Origin: Rickettsia typhi
GTDB taxonomy: Bacteria > Pseudomonadota > Gammaproteobacteria > Burkholderiales > Burkholderiaceae_C
Assembly: GCA_943325485.2 (NCBI GenBank)
Contig: CALPPP020000002.1
Location: 1 to 22,855 of the forward strand
DNA: 22,855 bases
Direction: 5' to 3'
The position numbers and the translations under genes are program-made. Shown piece after piece: positions 1 through 7,072 of this stretch. The first letter of the stretch is position 1, and each line of letters starts with the position of its first letter. Under the pieces are notes generated by a model. That model was not told the DNA's origin and did no database searches. It saw only the letters and a program-made list of their open reading frames with translations.

Positions 1-461
1 AGGCGGTTGGCAAAGTAAGAGGGGATTTTGCGCAGAAAAAAACCGTCTTGGCGGTTTTGCCGCCAGCCTGCCACGATGTCTTTGTCCTCAACCAGCAAGT
101 GCTCGACCAGCATGGGGATGTCGCGTGGGTCGTTTTGCAAATCGCCGTCCATGGTGACGATGACATCGCCACGGGCGCAATCGATGCCTGCTTGCATGGC
201 GGCGGTTTGGCGGAAATTGCGTTGCAAACGCAAAGCACGAATATGTGGACCTACCTCGGCGGCGTGTTGGCTGAGGCGAAACCATGTGCCGTCGGTGCTG
301 CCGTCGTCGATGATGACCAACTCCCAAGGCCATGGGTAATCTTGCAGCGCGGCTTGAACCGCATCGATCAAATCGGCAGCGAGTTCGACTTCGTTGTACA
401 TGGGCACCACCACGGACAAACGGTGTGCAGGTATTCGGTTGGTCATGTTCGATGTAGTCAT
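1..461 (-). CDS. Family 2 glycosyltransferase (polyprenyl-phosphate sugar transferase type), 3' end cut by window edge
   Basis: About 153 N-terminal residues are visible and the frame runs off the left edge. The GT-A nucleotide-sugar binding start (LSVVVPMYNE), the DDGSTDGT loop, a QTAAMQAGID helix and the metal-binding DGDLQNDP motif are all present, followed by RKIPSYFANR. That order is typical of DPM1/ArnC/GtrB-like enzymes, which move a sugar from a nucleotide donor to dolichyl- or undecaprenyl-phosphate on the cytoplasmic face. Membrane helices often found after this domain would lie outside the window. The first ATG (461) directly follows the TGA of the upstream flippase-like gene. A second in-frame ATG at 446 is equally possible, since neither has a clear ribosome binding site. 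It is the last visible gene of the PAP2/UPF0104 operon. The family assignment is firm; the sugar is unknown. Confidence 0.93.
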   Translation of the reverse strand, partial: MTTSNMTNRIPAHRLSVVVPMYNEVELAADLIDAVQAALQDYPWPWELVIIDDGSTDGTWFRLSQHAAEVGPHIRALRLQRNFRQTAAMQAGIDCARGDVIVTMDGDLQNDPRDIPMLVEHLLVEDKDIVAGWRQNRQDGFFLRKIPSYFANR

Positions 462-1382
462 TCAGGTATTGTCGCCATTCGCAGAGCTGGGTTCTGGCCA
501 GCGCAATACTGTCCAAGCAAGCAGGGCAGCACCCAAGGATACCGCCAGACAAAACACATGGACCAGCAGGGCGGCTGCGGGTAATTGGCTGGCCGCAGCG
601 CTGTCTTTCAATCCAGCCGCCAGCCAAACACCTGCTTCGTATGTTCCCAGTCCTGCTGGGCCTTGCAAAGGCAATAAACCAGCCCATTCGCCGCCCAATG
701 CGCCTTGAAAAGCAGCTTTCAGTGGAACGGCCAAAAGCGAAGACAGCAAGATCGCCACCACACTCAATTTGCAGACCCAGTTACCAAGCGACAACAGCCA
801 AGCGCTGCGCGGGGCTCTGCGGTGCAGCATGCTGCGCAATGCGCGTGCCCATGCGCTGCGACGCTTGAGCAGTAAAAGCCAGTAGTTGGCTGGCAACATC
901 ACCAAACCCACAAGTACACAGGTACAAAGCACGGGCCATCCCCAGTGCAAATCAGGCCACAGCCACACCAGCAGCAAACCCAAAACCGCGGCATCTTGAA
1001 TACGCAGCCACATCAAACTTCTCAATGATTGACCCAAAGGTGCGGCGAAAACGTGTTTGACCAGCAAGGGGTAACCCGCCTCGCCCGCTCTAAAGGGCAA
1101 GACCAGCACCGCTGCGTTATGCAACAGCACCAAGCGCATGGCAGTGCGCAAATTCACGGGCCTACGCCAATGCCACTCTTGTTGAACCCGACGACCGCGC
1201 AACACAAAACTCAGCAACCACAGCAGGGTACAAAACAGCCATAACCACACAGGCAACTTTGCAGCACTTTGCGCAATCCCCGAGCCGTCGACATGCCGCA
1301 GCAACCAAAACAGCAACAGCCCGCCTAGGCTCCAGCCCAGCAAAATTTTCAACCATGTTGTCAGTGGATGCCGCAAAGTCAT
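462..1382 (-). CDS. Flippase-like integral membrane protein (UPF0104 / LPG synthase TM-domain family)
   Basis: The product is about 306 residues and strongly hydrophobic, with roughly seven to eight membrane segments (for example LGGLLLFWLL near the N-terminus and AAALLVHVFCLAVSLGAALL near the C-terminus). The loop LLPLQGPAGLGTYEAG matches the conserved P-x-G-x-G-x-x-E region of the UPF0104/AglD-like family, whose members are proposed to move or modify lipid-linked compounds. The start at 1382 is chosen because its ATG overlaps the TGA of the PAP2 gene (ATGA). A longer reading frame goes back into PAP2 but encodes no recognisable extra sequence. Its position between a PAP2 phosphatase and a polyprenyl glycosyltransferase suggests a role in handling a lipid-linked sugar, which is inference. 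Confidence 0.85.
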   Translation of the reverse strand: MTLRHPLTTWLKILLGWSLGGLLLFWLLRHVDGSGIAQSAAKLPVWLWLFCTLLWLLSFVLRGRRVQQEWHWRRPVNLRTAMRLVLLHNAAVLVLPFRAGEAGYPLLVKHVFAAPLGQSLRSLMWLRIQDAAVLGLLLVWLWPDLHWGWPVLCTCVLVGLVMLPANYWLLLLKRRSAWARALRSMLHRRAPRSAWLLSLGNWVCKLSVVAILLSSLLAVPLKAAFQGALGGEWAGLLPLQGPAGLGTYEAGVWLAAGLKDSAAASQLPAAALLVHVFCLAVSLGAALLAWTVLRWPEPSSANGDNT

Positions 1383-2200
1383 CCCTGCGACCTTTGGTGC
1401 CGCAGTCCCAAGTAACGGCTCAAGGCGCTTAGAAAACCGATGACCGCAACCAAACCTATGGCGAGCTTGGCGGCAATTTCTGCAGGTGCGGTGACCACCA
1501 CATAGATGACCAAGCCTATTTCCAATACAAGTATCAGCCAGCTGCCAGAGCGCATAGACAAATAAGGCGTCCAGGACCACCACCATTCCCAGCGCTGCGT
1601 CAACCAAGCGATCCAAATGCCCAGCCCTAGGCCTGCGAGCACATCCGCCGGCCAATGGGCTCCCACCACCACCCTTGAGAAGGCAACCACCAAGCCACCT
1701 AAAATCAAGAGGAGCAGCAAGGCCTTGCGGCGCAAAAGTGAGGGGTACATGAGCACGATCAGGCAGACCAAGGTTGACACCGCCAAGGCATGTCCTGACG
1801 GCATGGAGTTGGCAGATGCTGGTGGGTTACCCATGGGGTTGAGCAGCGCTGGGTCTAGGCTTGTCAATGGCCGCGGTAATGAAAACCACATCTTCAAGAC
1901 CGGCGAGACCACAGAGCCGATCAAAAATCCTTTGATCGCCAAGGCCGCACCATGGCGACTCGATCTGCCGACGGCCAGCAACACAATCAACACGACCGCA
2001 GCGTCGCCCCATTGGGTGATAAATATCCAAAGCCAAGCCGGTCCCATAGGGGTATCGTGTACAGCCAGCATGGCTTCGCGGTTCCAATCCAAGTACCAGA
2101 CAGCCCAAGCAAAAAGCATTAAGCATGTGGCCAGCGCCAGCGCAATCGACTGGCTTCTTGCCGACAACCTTGGAATGGAGCTAAACAGCGGGCGCATCAC
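1379..2200 (-). CDS. PAP2-family membrane phosphatase
   Basis: The product is 273 residues. All three motifs of the type 2 phosphatidic acid phosphatase/haloperoxidase superfamily are intact: K103-x6-RP111, PSGH at 134-137 with the catalytic His, and SR175-176 followed by H182 and D186. About six membrane segments surround them, and the active site is expected on the periplasmic side. Family members remove phosphate from lipid phosphates such as undecaprenyl pyrophosphate, phosphatidate or lipid A. About 80 residues after the last motif form extra hydrophobic segments and probably anchor the protein. It is the first gene of a tightly coupled minus-strand operon. Its ATG at 2200 (or 2197) is 44 bases from the divergent epimerase start, so the two promoters must be very close or lie partly inside the opposite gene. 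The exact substrate cannot be told. Confidence 0.9.
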   Translation of the reverse strand: MMRPLFSSIPRLSARSQSIALALATCLMLFAWAVWYLDWNREAMLAVHDTPMGPAWLWIFITQWGDAAVVLIVLLAVGRSSRHGAALAIKGFLIGSVVSPVLKMWFSLPRPLTSLDPALLNPMGNPPASANSMPSGHALAVSTLVCLIVLMYPSLLRRKALLLLLILGGLVVAFSRVVVGAHWPADVLAGLGLGIWIAWLTQRWEWWWSWTPYLSMRSGSWLILVLEIGLVIYVVVTAPAEIAAKLAIGLVAVIGFLSALSRYLGLRHQRSQG

Positions 2201-2244
2201 AAATCAGAACCTCAACAAGCAATGACTTCCAAAGATTGAATGAC

Positions 2245-3252
2245 ATGAGCAAAAAAGTATTGGTAACAGGTGTGGCGGGTTTCATAGGCTCACACTTGGT
2301 GAAAAGCTTGCATGCTTTGGGCTATGACGTGGCCGGTTGCGACAAAGTGGACCCAGCCACGGGCATCGGTGGGGTCGCCGATACGGCAGACCCTTTGTTG
2401 GCGCGTTTGCGCAAAGAGCGTCTGGCAGCTTGTGTCACCCAGTGTGGCGTGAAGTATTTTCAAATCGATCTTGGGCAAACAGATGCCTTTGCTTCAGTGG
2501 TGGCACAGTGGCAACCCGACACGGTGGTGCATCTGGCAGCGCAGGCAGGTGTCAGGCATTCAATGCAAGCGCCCATGGATTTTGTCACACCCAATCTGGT
2601 GGGCTTTGCCCATGTGCTGGATGCTTGCCACCGCCTGCAAGTACCGCGTTTGCTTTATGCCAGTTCGTCCAGCGTCTACGGGATGCGCAGCCAAGTTCCG
2701 TTTATCGAGACCGATCGCACCGATCAGCCCCAGTCGTTTTATGCCGCCACCAAAATGGCCAACGAAATGATGGCCTACGCCTATCACTCTCAGTACGGCA
2801 TGGCGTCGCTGGGTATGCGGTTCTTCACGGTGTACGGCCCGTGGGGGCGTACCGACATGGCGCCCTTTATGTTCGCCCAGAACATCCGTCGCGGCTTACC
2901 CATCAAGGTGTTTGGCGAAGGCAAGCTGCGCCGTGACTTCACCTATGTAGACGACATCGTCGAGGCCATCACTGGTTTGGTGGCTCGCCCCGACGTGGTG
3001 CGTGGTGCCGAGATTGTCAACATGGGCCACCAGCGCCCCGTCGAAGTCAACACCTTCATTGAACTGCTGGCGCGGCATTTGAAGCGTCAACCGGTCATCG
3101 AGTATGCCCCCATGCAAGTGGCCGATGTGCCCTTGACCTGTGCCAGCGAAGACCGCTTGGTGGGCATGCTGGGCAGTTGGCGTGAAACGCCTTTGGACAC
3201 CGGCTTGGAGCATTTTGTGAACTGGTTGCAAGCTTGGGACCCTTTGGACTGA
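2245..3252 (+). CDS. NAD-dependent epimerase, UDP-glucuronate 4-epimerase-like (extended SDR)
   Basis: The product is 335 residues, the usual length for this family. It opens with the Rossmann motif G9-x-x-G12-x-x-G15 (VTGVAGFIGSH), then HLAAQAGVR, the ASSSSVYG strand and the catalytic Y166-x-x-x-K170 pair. RFFTVYGPWGR is a hallmark of the UDP-glucuronate/UDP-galacturonate 4-epimerase group (CapI/WbpP/GAE). The reaction inverts C4 of a UDP-sugar through a 4-keto intermediate using bound NAD, in the cytoplasm. An in-frame TTG lies three codons earlier (2236), but the ATG at 2245 fits family N-termini better. It may supply the donor sugar for the divergent glycosyltransferase operon (inference). 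The next gene follows after 59 bases with no terminator visible. Confidence 0.92.
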   Translation: MSKKVLVTGVAGFIGSHLVKSLHALGYDVAGCDKVDPATGIGGVADTADPLLARLRKERLAACVTQCGVKYFQIDLGQTDAFASVVAQWQPDTVVHLAAQAGVRHSMQAPMDFVTPNLVGFAHVLDACHRLQVPRLLYASSSSVYGMRSQVPFIETDRTDQPQSFYAATKMANEMMAYAYHSQYGMASLGMRFFTVYGPWGRTDMAPFMFAQNIRRGLPIKVFGEGKLRRDFTYVDDIVEAITGLVARPDVVRGAEIVNMGHQRPVEVNTFIELLARHLKRQPVIEYAPMQVADVPLTCASEDRLVGMLGSWRETPLDTGLEHFVNWLQAWDPLD

Positions 3253-3311
3253 ATTTGCGCCTAGACTCAAGCTTTCGTTTATCTGCCTTTTCCCTTTCTG
3301 TAGGAATCCCC

Positions 3312-4616
3312 ATGAAGCCCTTTTCTCCAGCCAGACGTTTTCTGTGTGCGCTTACCTTGGCAGGCATGGCGCCATGGGCGGCAGGCGCCGCTGATTTGCC
3401 GACGGCACAAGCTGCCTCTAAGGGCATGCTGCCCGAACGTTTGGCTCGCATACGCCCCGTCATTCAAGCTGAAATCGATGCACAGCGTATGCCTGGCGCG
3501 GTGCTCTTGATTGCACGCAAAGGCGCGGTGGTCCATGCTGAAGCGATCGGTTTGCAAGACCCTGCCACGGGCAAGCCCTTGAAGCGCGACAGTGTGTTTC
3601 GTGCCTATTCCATGACCAAGCCCATGGTGTCGGTGCTGACCATGATGATGGTTGAAGAGGGCCAATTGCAATTGGCTGACCCTGTGGGCAAATTCATTCC
3701 CGCCCTCAGTCAGATGCAAGTCTTGGCCAATCCCGCCGATGCCGCCAGCGCCACGGTCCCCGCAATAAGGCAAATCACGGTGCATGATTTGTTGCGCCAC
3801 ACCTCAGGCATCACCTACCCTGAATTCACCCGCTCCCCCAGCATGCGCTCTGCTTACCAGCAAGCCGGCTTGTCTTCCCCCGATATCCCTTCTGTCTGGA
3901 TCACGCTCACCCCTCAGCAGCAAATTGAGGCCTTTGCAAAGGCACCGTTGCAGTGGCAACCTGGCTCGACATGGGAATACAGCTTGTCCACCGATCTGTT
4001 GGGTCGGGTCTTGGAGGTCGTGGGCAAAAAGTCTTTGAACTTATTGTTAGATGAAAAATTGATCAAACCCTTGGGCATGAAAGACACCCACTTCGTGGTG
4101 CCTGCCGATAAGGTGGATAGATTGGCCCAAGCACTGGCCATTGACCCCCTCACCAAAGCACCCATGGCGCCTATGTTGGATGTAACCAAGGCCCAAGGCA
4201 ACGACTCGGGCGGCGCAGGTTTATCAACCACTGCCGACGACTACCTGCGGTTTTGCCAAATGATGCTCAATGGCGGCAGCCTTGACGGCAGACGCTACCT
4301 CAGCCGCAGCACCGTGGCCTTGATGACCTCGGACCATTTGGGTCCCAAGGTCGCTACTCCCTTGCAGCCAGGCGAGCTGTTGATGGGTGTGCAAGGCTAT
4401 ACCTTTGGTCTAGGCTTCATGGTTCGCCAAGGTGCTGGCATGGCCAGCGTGCCCGGCTCTGAAGGCGACTATGCTTGGGCAGGTGCAGGCGGTACTTTCT
4501 TTTGGATAGACCCTAAGGAGCAACTTATCGGTGTGTTGATGGCACAAACACCTGGCCCCATTCGCCAATACTATCGGCGCATGGTCAAACAATTGGTTTA
4601 CCAAGCATTGGAGTAA
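3312..4616 (+). CDS. Exported serine hydrolase, class C beta-lactamase / family VIII esterase fold
   Basis: The product is 434 residues with an N-terminal signal peptide: RR near residue 8, a hydrophobic core, and a likely cut after AAGA-A around residues 26-27. The catalytic S100-M-T-K103 (SxxK), a HTSG motif at 163-166 and Y223-S-L in WEYSLSTDLLG give the layout of penicillin-recognising serine hydrolases and EstB-type esterases. GGAGLSTTADDYLRF and a GGTFFW segment toward the C-terminus complete the fold. It probably hydrolyses an ester or amide, or acts on peptidoglycan-like peptides, outside the cytoplasm. True beta-lactamase activity is not implied. The start at 3312 has an AGGA six bases upstream; a longer in-frame reading to 3234 would overlap the epimerase and bury the signal peptide. 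Confidence 0.9.
   Translation: MKPFSPARRFLCALTLAGMAPWAAGAADLPTAQAASKGMLPERLARIRPVIQAEIDAQRMPGAVLLIARKGAVVHAEAIGLQDPATGKPLKRDSVFRAYSMTKPMVSVLTMMMVEEGQLQLADPVGKFIPALSQMQVLANPADAASATVPAIRQITVHDLLRHTSGITYPEFTRSPSMRSAYQQAGLSSPDIPSVWITLTPQQQIEAFAKAPLQWQPGSTWEYSLSTDLLGRVLEVVGKKSLNLLLDEKLIKPLGMKDTHFVVPADKVDRLAQALAIDPLTKAPMAPMLDVTKAQGNDSGGAGLSTTADDYLRFCQMMLNGGSLDGRRYLSRSTVALMTSDHLGPKVATPLQPGELLMGVQGYTFGLGFMVRQGAGMASVPGSEGDYAWAGAGGTFFWIDPKEQLIGVLMAQTPGPIRQYYRRMVKQLVYQALE
4610..4613 (+). promoter_or_regulatory. Ribosome binding site supporting the GTG start of the SET-domain gene
   Basis: GGAG sits six bases before the GTG at 4620. It lies across the last codons of the serine hydrolase gene, which suggests translational coupling. 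Confidence 0.6.
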
Positions 4617-4619
4617 ATA

Positions 4620-5039
4620 GTGCCCATCCCTCAAAAAAAACTGCTCGAGCATCTCAATAAAGAGGTTTATTGCAAACTCGGTGTTTCACCCGTTCACGGC
4701 ATAGGCGTTTTTGCGGTGCGGCCAATTCCCAAAGGAATCCACCCCCTCAAGAGCTACTTGAATGTCAGAGAGGTGGATATCAGCAAGAAGCTGATAAAAA
4801 ATTTACCCAAGGGTGTGCGCCAACAAATTGACACCTTTTGCTACTACAACAAGAAAACCGTCGCTATTCCTACCATCGGGTTGAACTCATTCGATTTGGC
4901 GGTCTACCTCAACCATTCGAAAAAACCCAACCTTCGCTTCAAAAAAGTCGGGGTGCTGATAAGTCTGCGGGAAATTGCCGAGGGCGAGGAGTTATTTATC
5001 GATTACGACATCAGCTTCGGCGAAAAACACTTCTTTTGA
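4620..5039 (+). CDS. Small SET-domain protein (putative protein lysine methyltransferase)
   Basis: The product is 139 residues and starts with GTG, three bases after the hydrolase stop. The SET hallmarks are in order: the SPVHGIGVFA start with G27-x-G29, the NHS motif at 98-100 in YLNHSKKPNLRF, and EGEELFIDYD at 121-130 with the catalytic-type Tyr129. The family transfers methyl groups from S-adenosylmethionine to lysine side chains. There are no pre-SET or post-SET cysteine clusters, as is usual for short bacterial members. The protein is rich in Lys, and the gene looks more A/T-rich than its neighbours, which may hint at transfer. It could be co-transcribed with the hydrolase. It faces the convergent YkgJ/GNAT-like operon with only nine bases between stops. 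Targets are unknown. Confidence 0.88.
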   Translation: MPIPQKKLLEHLNKEVYCKLGVSPVHGIGVFAVRPIPKGIHPLKSYLNVREVDISKKLIKNLPKGVRQQIDTFCYYNKKTVAIPTIGLNSFDLAVYLNHSKKPNLRFKKVGVLISLREIAEGEELFIDYDISFGEKHFF

Positions 5040-5048
5040 GCCAAGCGC

Positions 5049-5960
5049 TCAGCCCACCATGGCCAGCGGGGCCAGGGCTTCGTCAGTTTGATGACTGACA
5101 GGCGTATCGCGAAAGACCTGATTGAACTGCTCAGGTTTGAAGTCCGTTACCAAGGGTGACGTTGGGTCGGTAGCCAGTGCGTGTGCGGGATCGATCAAAG
5201 CCATGGCATAGATGGGTTCAAAATCGGTCACGAACAAAGCTTTGTAGCCGTAATCGTCCACGGGGCCCAAGTTGTAATAGCGTAGGCCGTTTTTGGCTGC
5301 CCAACGGCAAGCCTGCAAGCAGGCATAAATGCCAGGCGAGCGGTTTTTGTGGGCGCGGTTCCATTGGCAAAAGCTGCCATAGAGTTGGTTGTACTTGGGT
5401 AGCAAAATGGAAACATCGGTGAGCACCAATTCGCCCTCGGTGTCATGCACTCTGAGTACCAGCACGTCCAAGTCGCGTACATAGTCGACAAAACCTTCAA
5501 CCTCGCGGTCATCAATGCAGTAGTTGGCAAAGTGCTCACCACCCATTTCAAACATATCGTCCAAGGTCAGTTGGCTGCCAGGGATAACTTCTTCGGTGTA
5601 AGTGAAATGTTTGTACTGCTTGTCCAGTTCGCGGAATTTACGCTCACGACGCGCTTCAGTCCAAAAGTCTTCTGCAAAGGTGTCGACCAAACCATACTTG
5701 TCGTTGATAGGTACACCATAGGGGCTGTCGGGGGGCAGGGCATACACCACAAAAGGACGGGGTGCAAAAGCCATCATTTCGTCAGACACATTGATGTAAG
5801 GGCAAAGCGCATCCCAACGGGTGGTGTAGTAAAGAATATCGTTGTGGTCACTCTCTACCAGCAAATTGTCCTCGGTCCAGCTTTGGTTGCCCACATGCCG
5901 CACACGGGGAGCGGTAGAAAACAGGTTCGCAGGTTTGAACTGGTAAAGCGTGCCATTCAT
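5049..5960 (-). CDS. GNAT/FemAB-fold-like protein of unknown function (possible aminoacyl- or acyltransferase)
   Basis: The product is 303 residues, soluble, with no signal peptide or membrane segment. The part at roughly 175-245 (ELVLTDVSILLP, then SPGIYACLQACRWAAKNGLRY, then YNLGP and YGYKALF) resembles the C-terminal GNAT half of FemAB-type and arginyl/leucyl-tRNA-protein transferase-like proteins. In those, a helix follows a strand and leads into a Y-x-L-G turn. I recognise the general fold pattern but not a named family, so the activity is inferred. The N-terminal 120 residues are rich in aromatic and acidic residues and not recognised. Its ATG overlaps the stop of the YkgJ-type gene (ATGA), so the two are co-translated and probably work together. 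Confidence 0.7.
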   Translation of the reverse strand: MNGTLYQFKPANLFSTAPRVRHVGNQSWTEDNLLVESDHNDILYYTTRWDALCPYINVSDEMMAFAPRPFVVYALPPDSPYGVPINDKYGLVDTFAEDFWTEARRERKFRELDKQYKHFTYTEEVIPGSQLTLDDMFEMGGEHFANYCIDDREVEGFVDYVRDLDVLVLRVHDTEGELVLTDVSILLPKYNQLYGSFCQWNRAHKNRSPGIYACLQACRWAAKNGLRYYNLGPVDDYGYKALFVTDFEPIYAMALIDPAHALATDPTSPLVTDFKPEQFNQVFRDTPVSHQTDEALAPLAMVG

Positions 5961-6415
5961 AGTGTTGCCTTTTGTGTTGATTTTTTAGATTTATTTTTCT
6001 TGGGTGTGATTTTTTTCAAGTCGAAATACGCCTTGTCCACCTCATAGTTTTGCTGCAAAAAAACCGGATCTTTCTCTTCAAGCTTAGCCACGGTGCGCTC
6101 GACTTTGGCCAAATGAGCTGAAGCTTCACTCTTGCTGTCAGCCAGTCCGGCAATGTATTCATCCATCAAAGGACAGTCGGCATCAAAATAAAATTTTTGC
6201 TTATGGGGGTTGTAACTAAGAGGATAAAGCGTGCAGCCAAAGGGTTTGTCTTCACCCAAAGTACAGCCTTGGGGTCCTAGGTGGTCGCATTGGGTTTGTA
6301 TGCAAATGCTGCCAAGCCGCTTTTCTTCTTTTCGGGTGAGGGTAATTTCGAGGGAGGGATAACCCGCCTCAACGTTGCAGCAACGCTGGCATTCGGCGCA
6401 GTGGTCAAACAGCAC
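5957..6415 (-). CDS. YkgJ-type cysteine-cluster protein (metal-binding)
   Basis: The product is 152 residues. The N-terminus carries C6-x2-C9-x2-CC12-13 and the second half of the cluster has C43, C51 and C61 in CDHLGPQGCTLGEDKPFGC, followed by LYPLSY. This is the signature of the YkgJ / UPF0153 'zinc- or iron-chelating' family, thought to hold a metal or Fe-S cluster. Residues from about 90 form a charged helix and the last 20 are Lys-rich, a basic tail that could contact nucleic acid or ribosomes (inference). The start is GTG: an in-frame stop lies two codons upstream (TGA at 6419-6421) and a GAGG sits seven bases before it. It heads a two-gene operon with the GNAT-like gene. The molecular role is not known for the family. 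Confidence 0.88.
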   Translation of the reverse strand: MLFDHCAECQRCCNVEAGYPSLEITLTRKEEKRLGSICIQTQCDHLGPQGCTLGEDKPFGCTLYPLSYNPHKQKFYFDADCPLMDEYIAGLADSKSEASAHLAKVERTVAKLEEKDPVFLQQNYEVDKAYFDLKKITPKKNKSKKSTQKATL

Positions 6416-6422
6416 GCATCAA

Positions 6423-6426
6423 CCTC
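6423..6426 (-). promoter_or_regulatory. Ribosome binding site supporting the GTG start of the YkgJ-type gene
   Basis: GAGG on the minus strand, seven bases before the GTG at 6415. An in-frame stop between the two rules out any longer start. Confidence 0.6.
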
Positions 6427-6575
6427 GAGTGATACATGGTGCGACCAAAAAAGTGCGCATAGGGAAAACAATTACAAGTGTCATCGAGCTTGGGGTTGGT
6501 TTGAAATCGACATCATTGAAGAGGTTCAAACCAAAAAATCCTTATGTAGTGAACTCATAACAACAACATGAATAA

Positions 6576-6604
6576 TTATTAACGGATTTGACATGTTGCG
6601 TCAA
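6576..6604 (-). promoter_or_regulatory. Possible sigma-70 promoter of the YkgJ/GNAT-like operon
   Basis: On the minus strand TTGACG (6604-6599) is followed after 17 bases by TAATAA (6581-6576). The -35 box is good and the -10 box is weak, but the stretch is the most A/T-rich part of the 261-base gene-free space 6416-6676. Transcription from here would give a leader of about 150 bases before the GTG at 6415. I see no other gene, RNA or riboswitch in this space. Confidence 0.35.
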
Positions 6605-6611
6605 GAAATCC
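6584..6611. repeat. Imperfect inverted repeat over the possible -35 box
   Basis: GGATTTGAC (6584-6592) is mirrored by GTCAA plus AAATCC (6600-6611) with a small bulge and a seven-base loop. On the plus strand the right arm runs into TTTTTT GTTTCTTT, so it could be a terminator for plus-strand transcripts. It could also be an operator for the minus-strand promoter it overlaps. Confidence 0.4.
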
Positions 6612-6676
6612 TTTTTTGTTTCTTTAGATGATTTAAGTGATTTGCAAACAAATGTTTAGCTATCAATCCTCGTGAC

Positions 6677-7072
6677 TTACTTCATTGAATGCAGTCCAAT
6701 CGCATTGCCTTCGGTATCGCCAATGATGGCTATGAAGCCGTTGGTTCCGATGCCGTGCTTGGGTTTAAAAATACGACCACCATGATCTATGGCTCGTTGC
6801 GCCTCGACAGCGCAGTCTTCACAGGAAAAATACACCATCACACCTTCGGTGGTGGGTTGTCGATCACGGTGCAAAACCAATGCACCTGTCGCGCCAGCAG
6901 ACTGCACATCACCTTCAAAAACATGCATGGTGAAGTTGTCGTCTGCAGTCTCTAAGGCGAACAATGAACGCTTGAATACAGACTCGTAAAAAACTTTTGC
7001 ACGTTGCATATCTGCGACATGAATTTCAAACCATGCCACTGGGTTGCGCTGGATGGGCTTGGCCGCGGTCAT
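6677..7072 (-). CDS. VOC-superfamily (glyoxalase/bleomycin-resistance fold) protein
   Basis: The product is 131 residues, one full VOC unit with two beta-alpha-beta-beta-beta modules. WFEIHVADMQRAKVFYESVF opens the first module and FIAIIGDTEGNAIGLHSMK ends the second, including the usual metal-side D-x-E-G-N turn. The family covers glyoxalases, dioxygenases and drug-binding resistance proteins. The sequence resembles the short 'YjdN/PhnB-like or CFP30-like' group with no assigned reaction. The ATG overlaps the stop of the membrane-fusion gene (ATGA), so it is the last gene of the RND operon. A role in binding or altering the exported compound is plausible but inferred. Confidence 0.85.
   Translation of the reverse strand: MTAAKPIQRNPVAWFEIHVADMQRAKVFYESVFKRSLFALETADDNFTMHVFEGDVQSAGATGALVLHRDRQPTTEGVMVYFSCEDCAVEAQRAIDHGGRIFKPKHGIGTNGFIAIIGDTEGNAIGLHSMK

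Noticed and set aside
88..687. A 199-residue minus-strand frame rich in Arg and Cys, and a 178-residue plus-strand frame in the same stretch
   Set aside because: Both overlap the glycosyltransferase, whose frame has clear DDGS and DGD motifs; the alternative frames have no recognisable domain and a biased composition.
462..1655. A 397-residue version of the flippase-like protein starting inside the PAP2 gene
   Set aside because: The extra 91 residues are antiphase translation of PAP2 with no domain character, and the ATG at 1382 overlaps the PAP2 stop in the usual coupled manner.
1617..2225. A 202-residue plus-strand frame opposite the PAP2 gene
   Set aside because: It mirrors the PAP2 coding region, which has three perfect catalytic motifs; no motif in the opposite frame.
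5037..5051. Short inverted repeat TGAGC/GCTCA in the convergent gap between the SET and GNAT-like genes, considered as a two-way terminator
   Set aside because: Only five base pairs and no T-run on either strand.
5445..6047. A 200-residue plus-strand frame opposite the GNAT-like and YkgJ-type genes
   Set aside because: It crosses the junction of two coupled minus-strand genes and shows no domain; best explained as a shadow frame.
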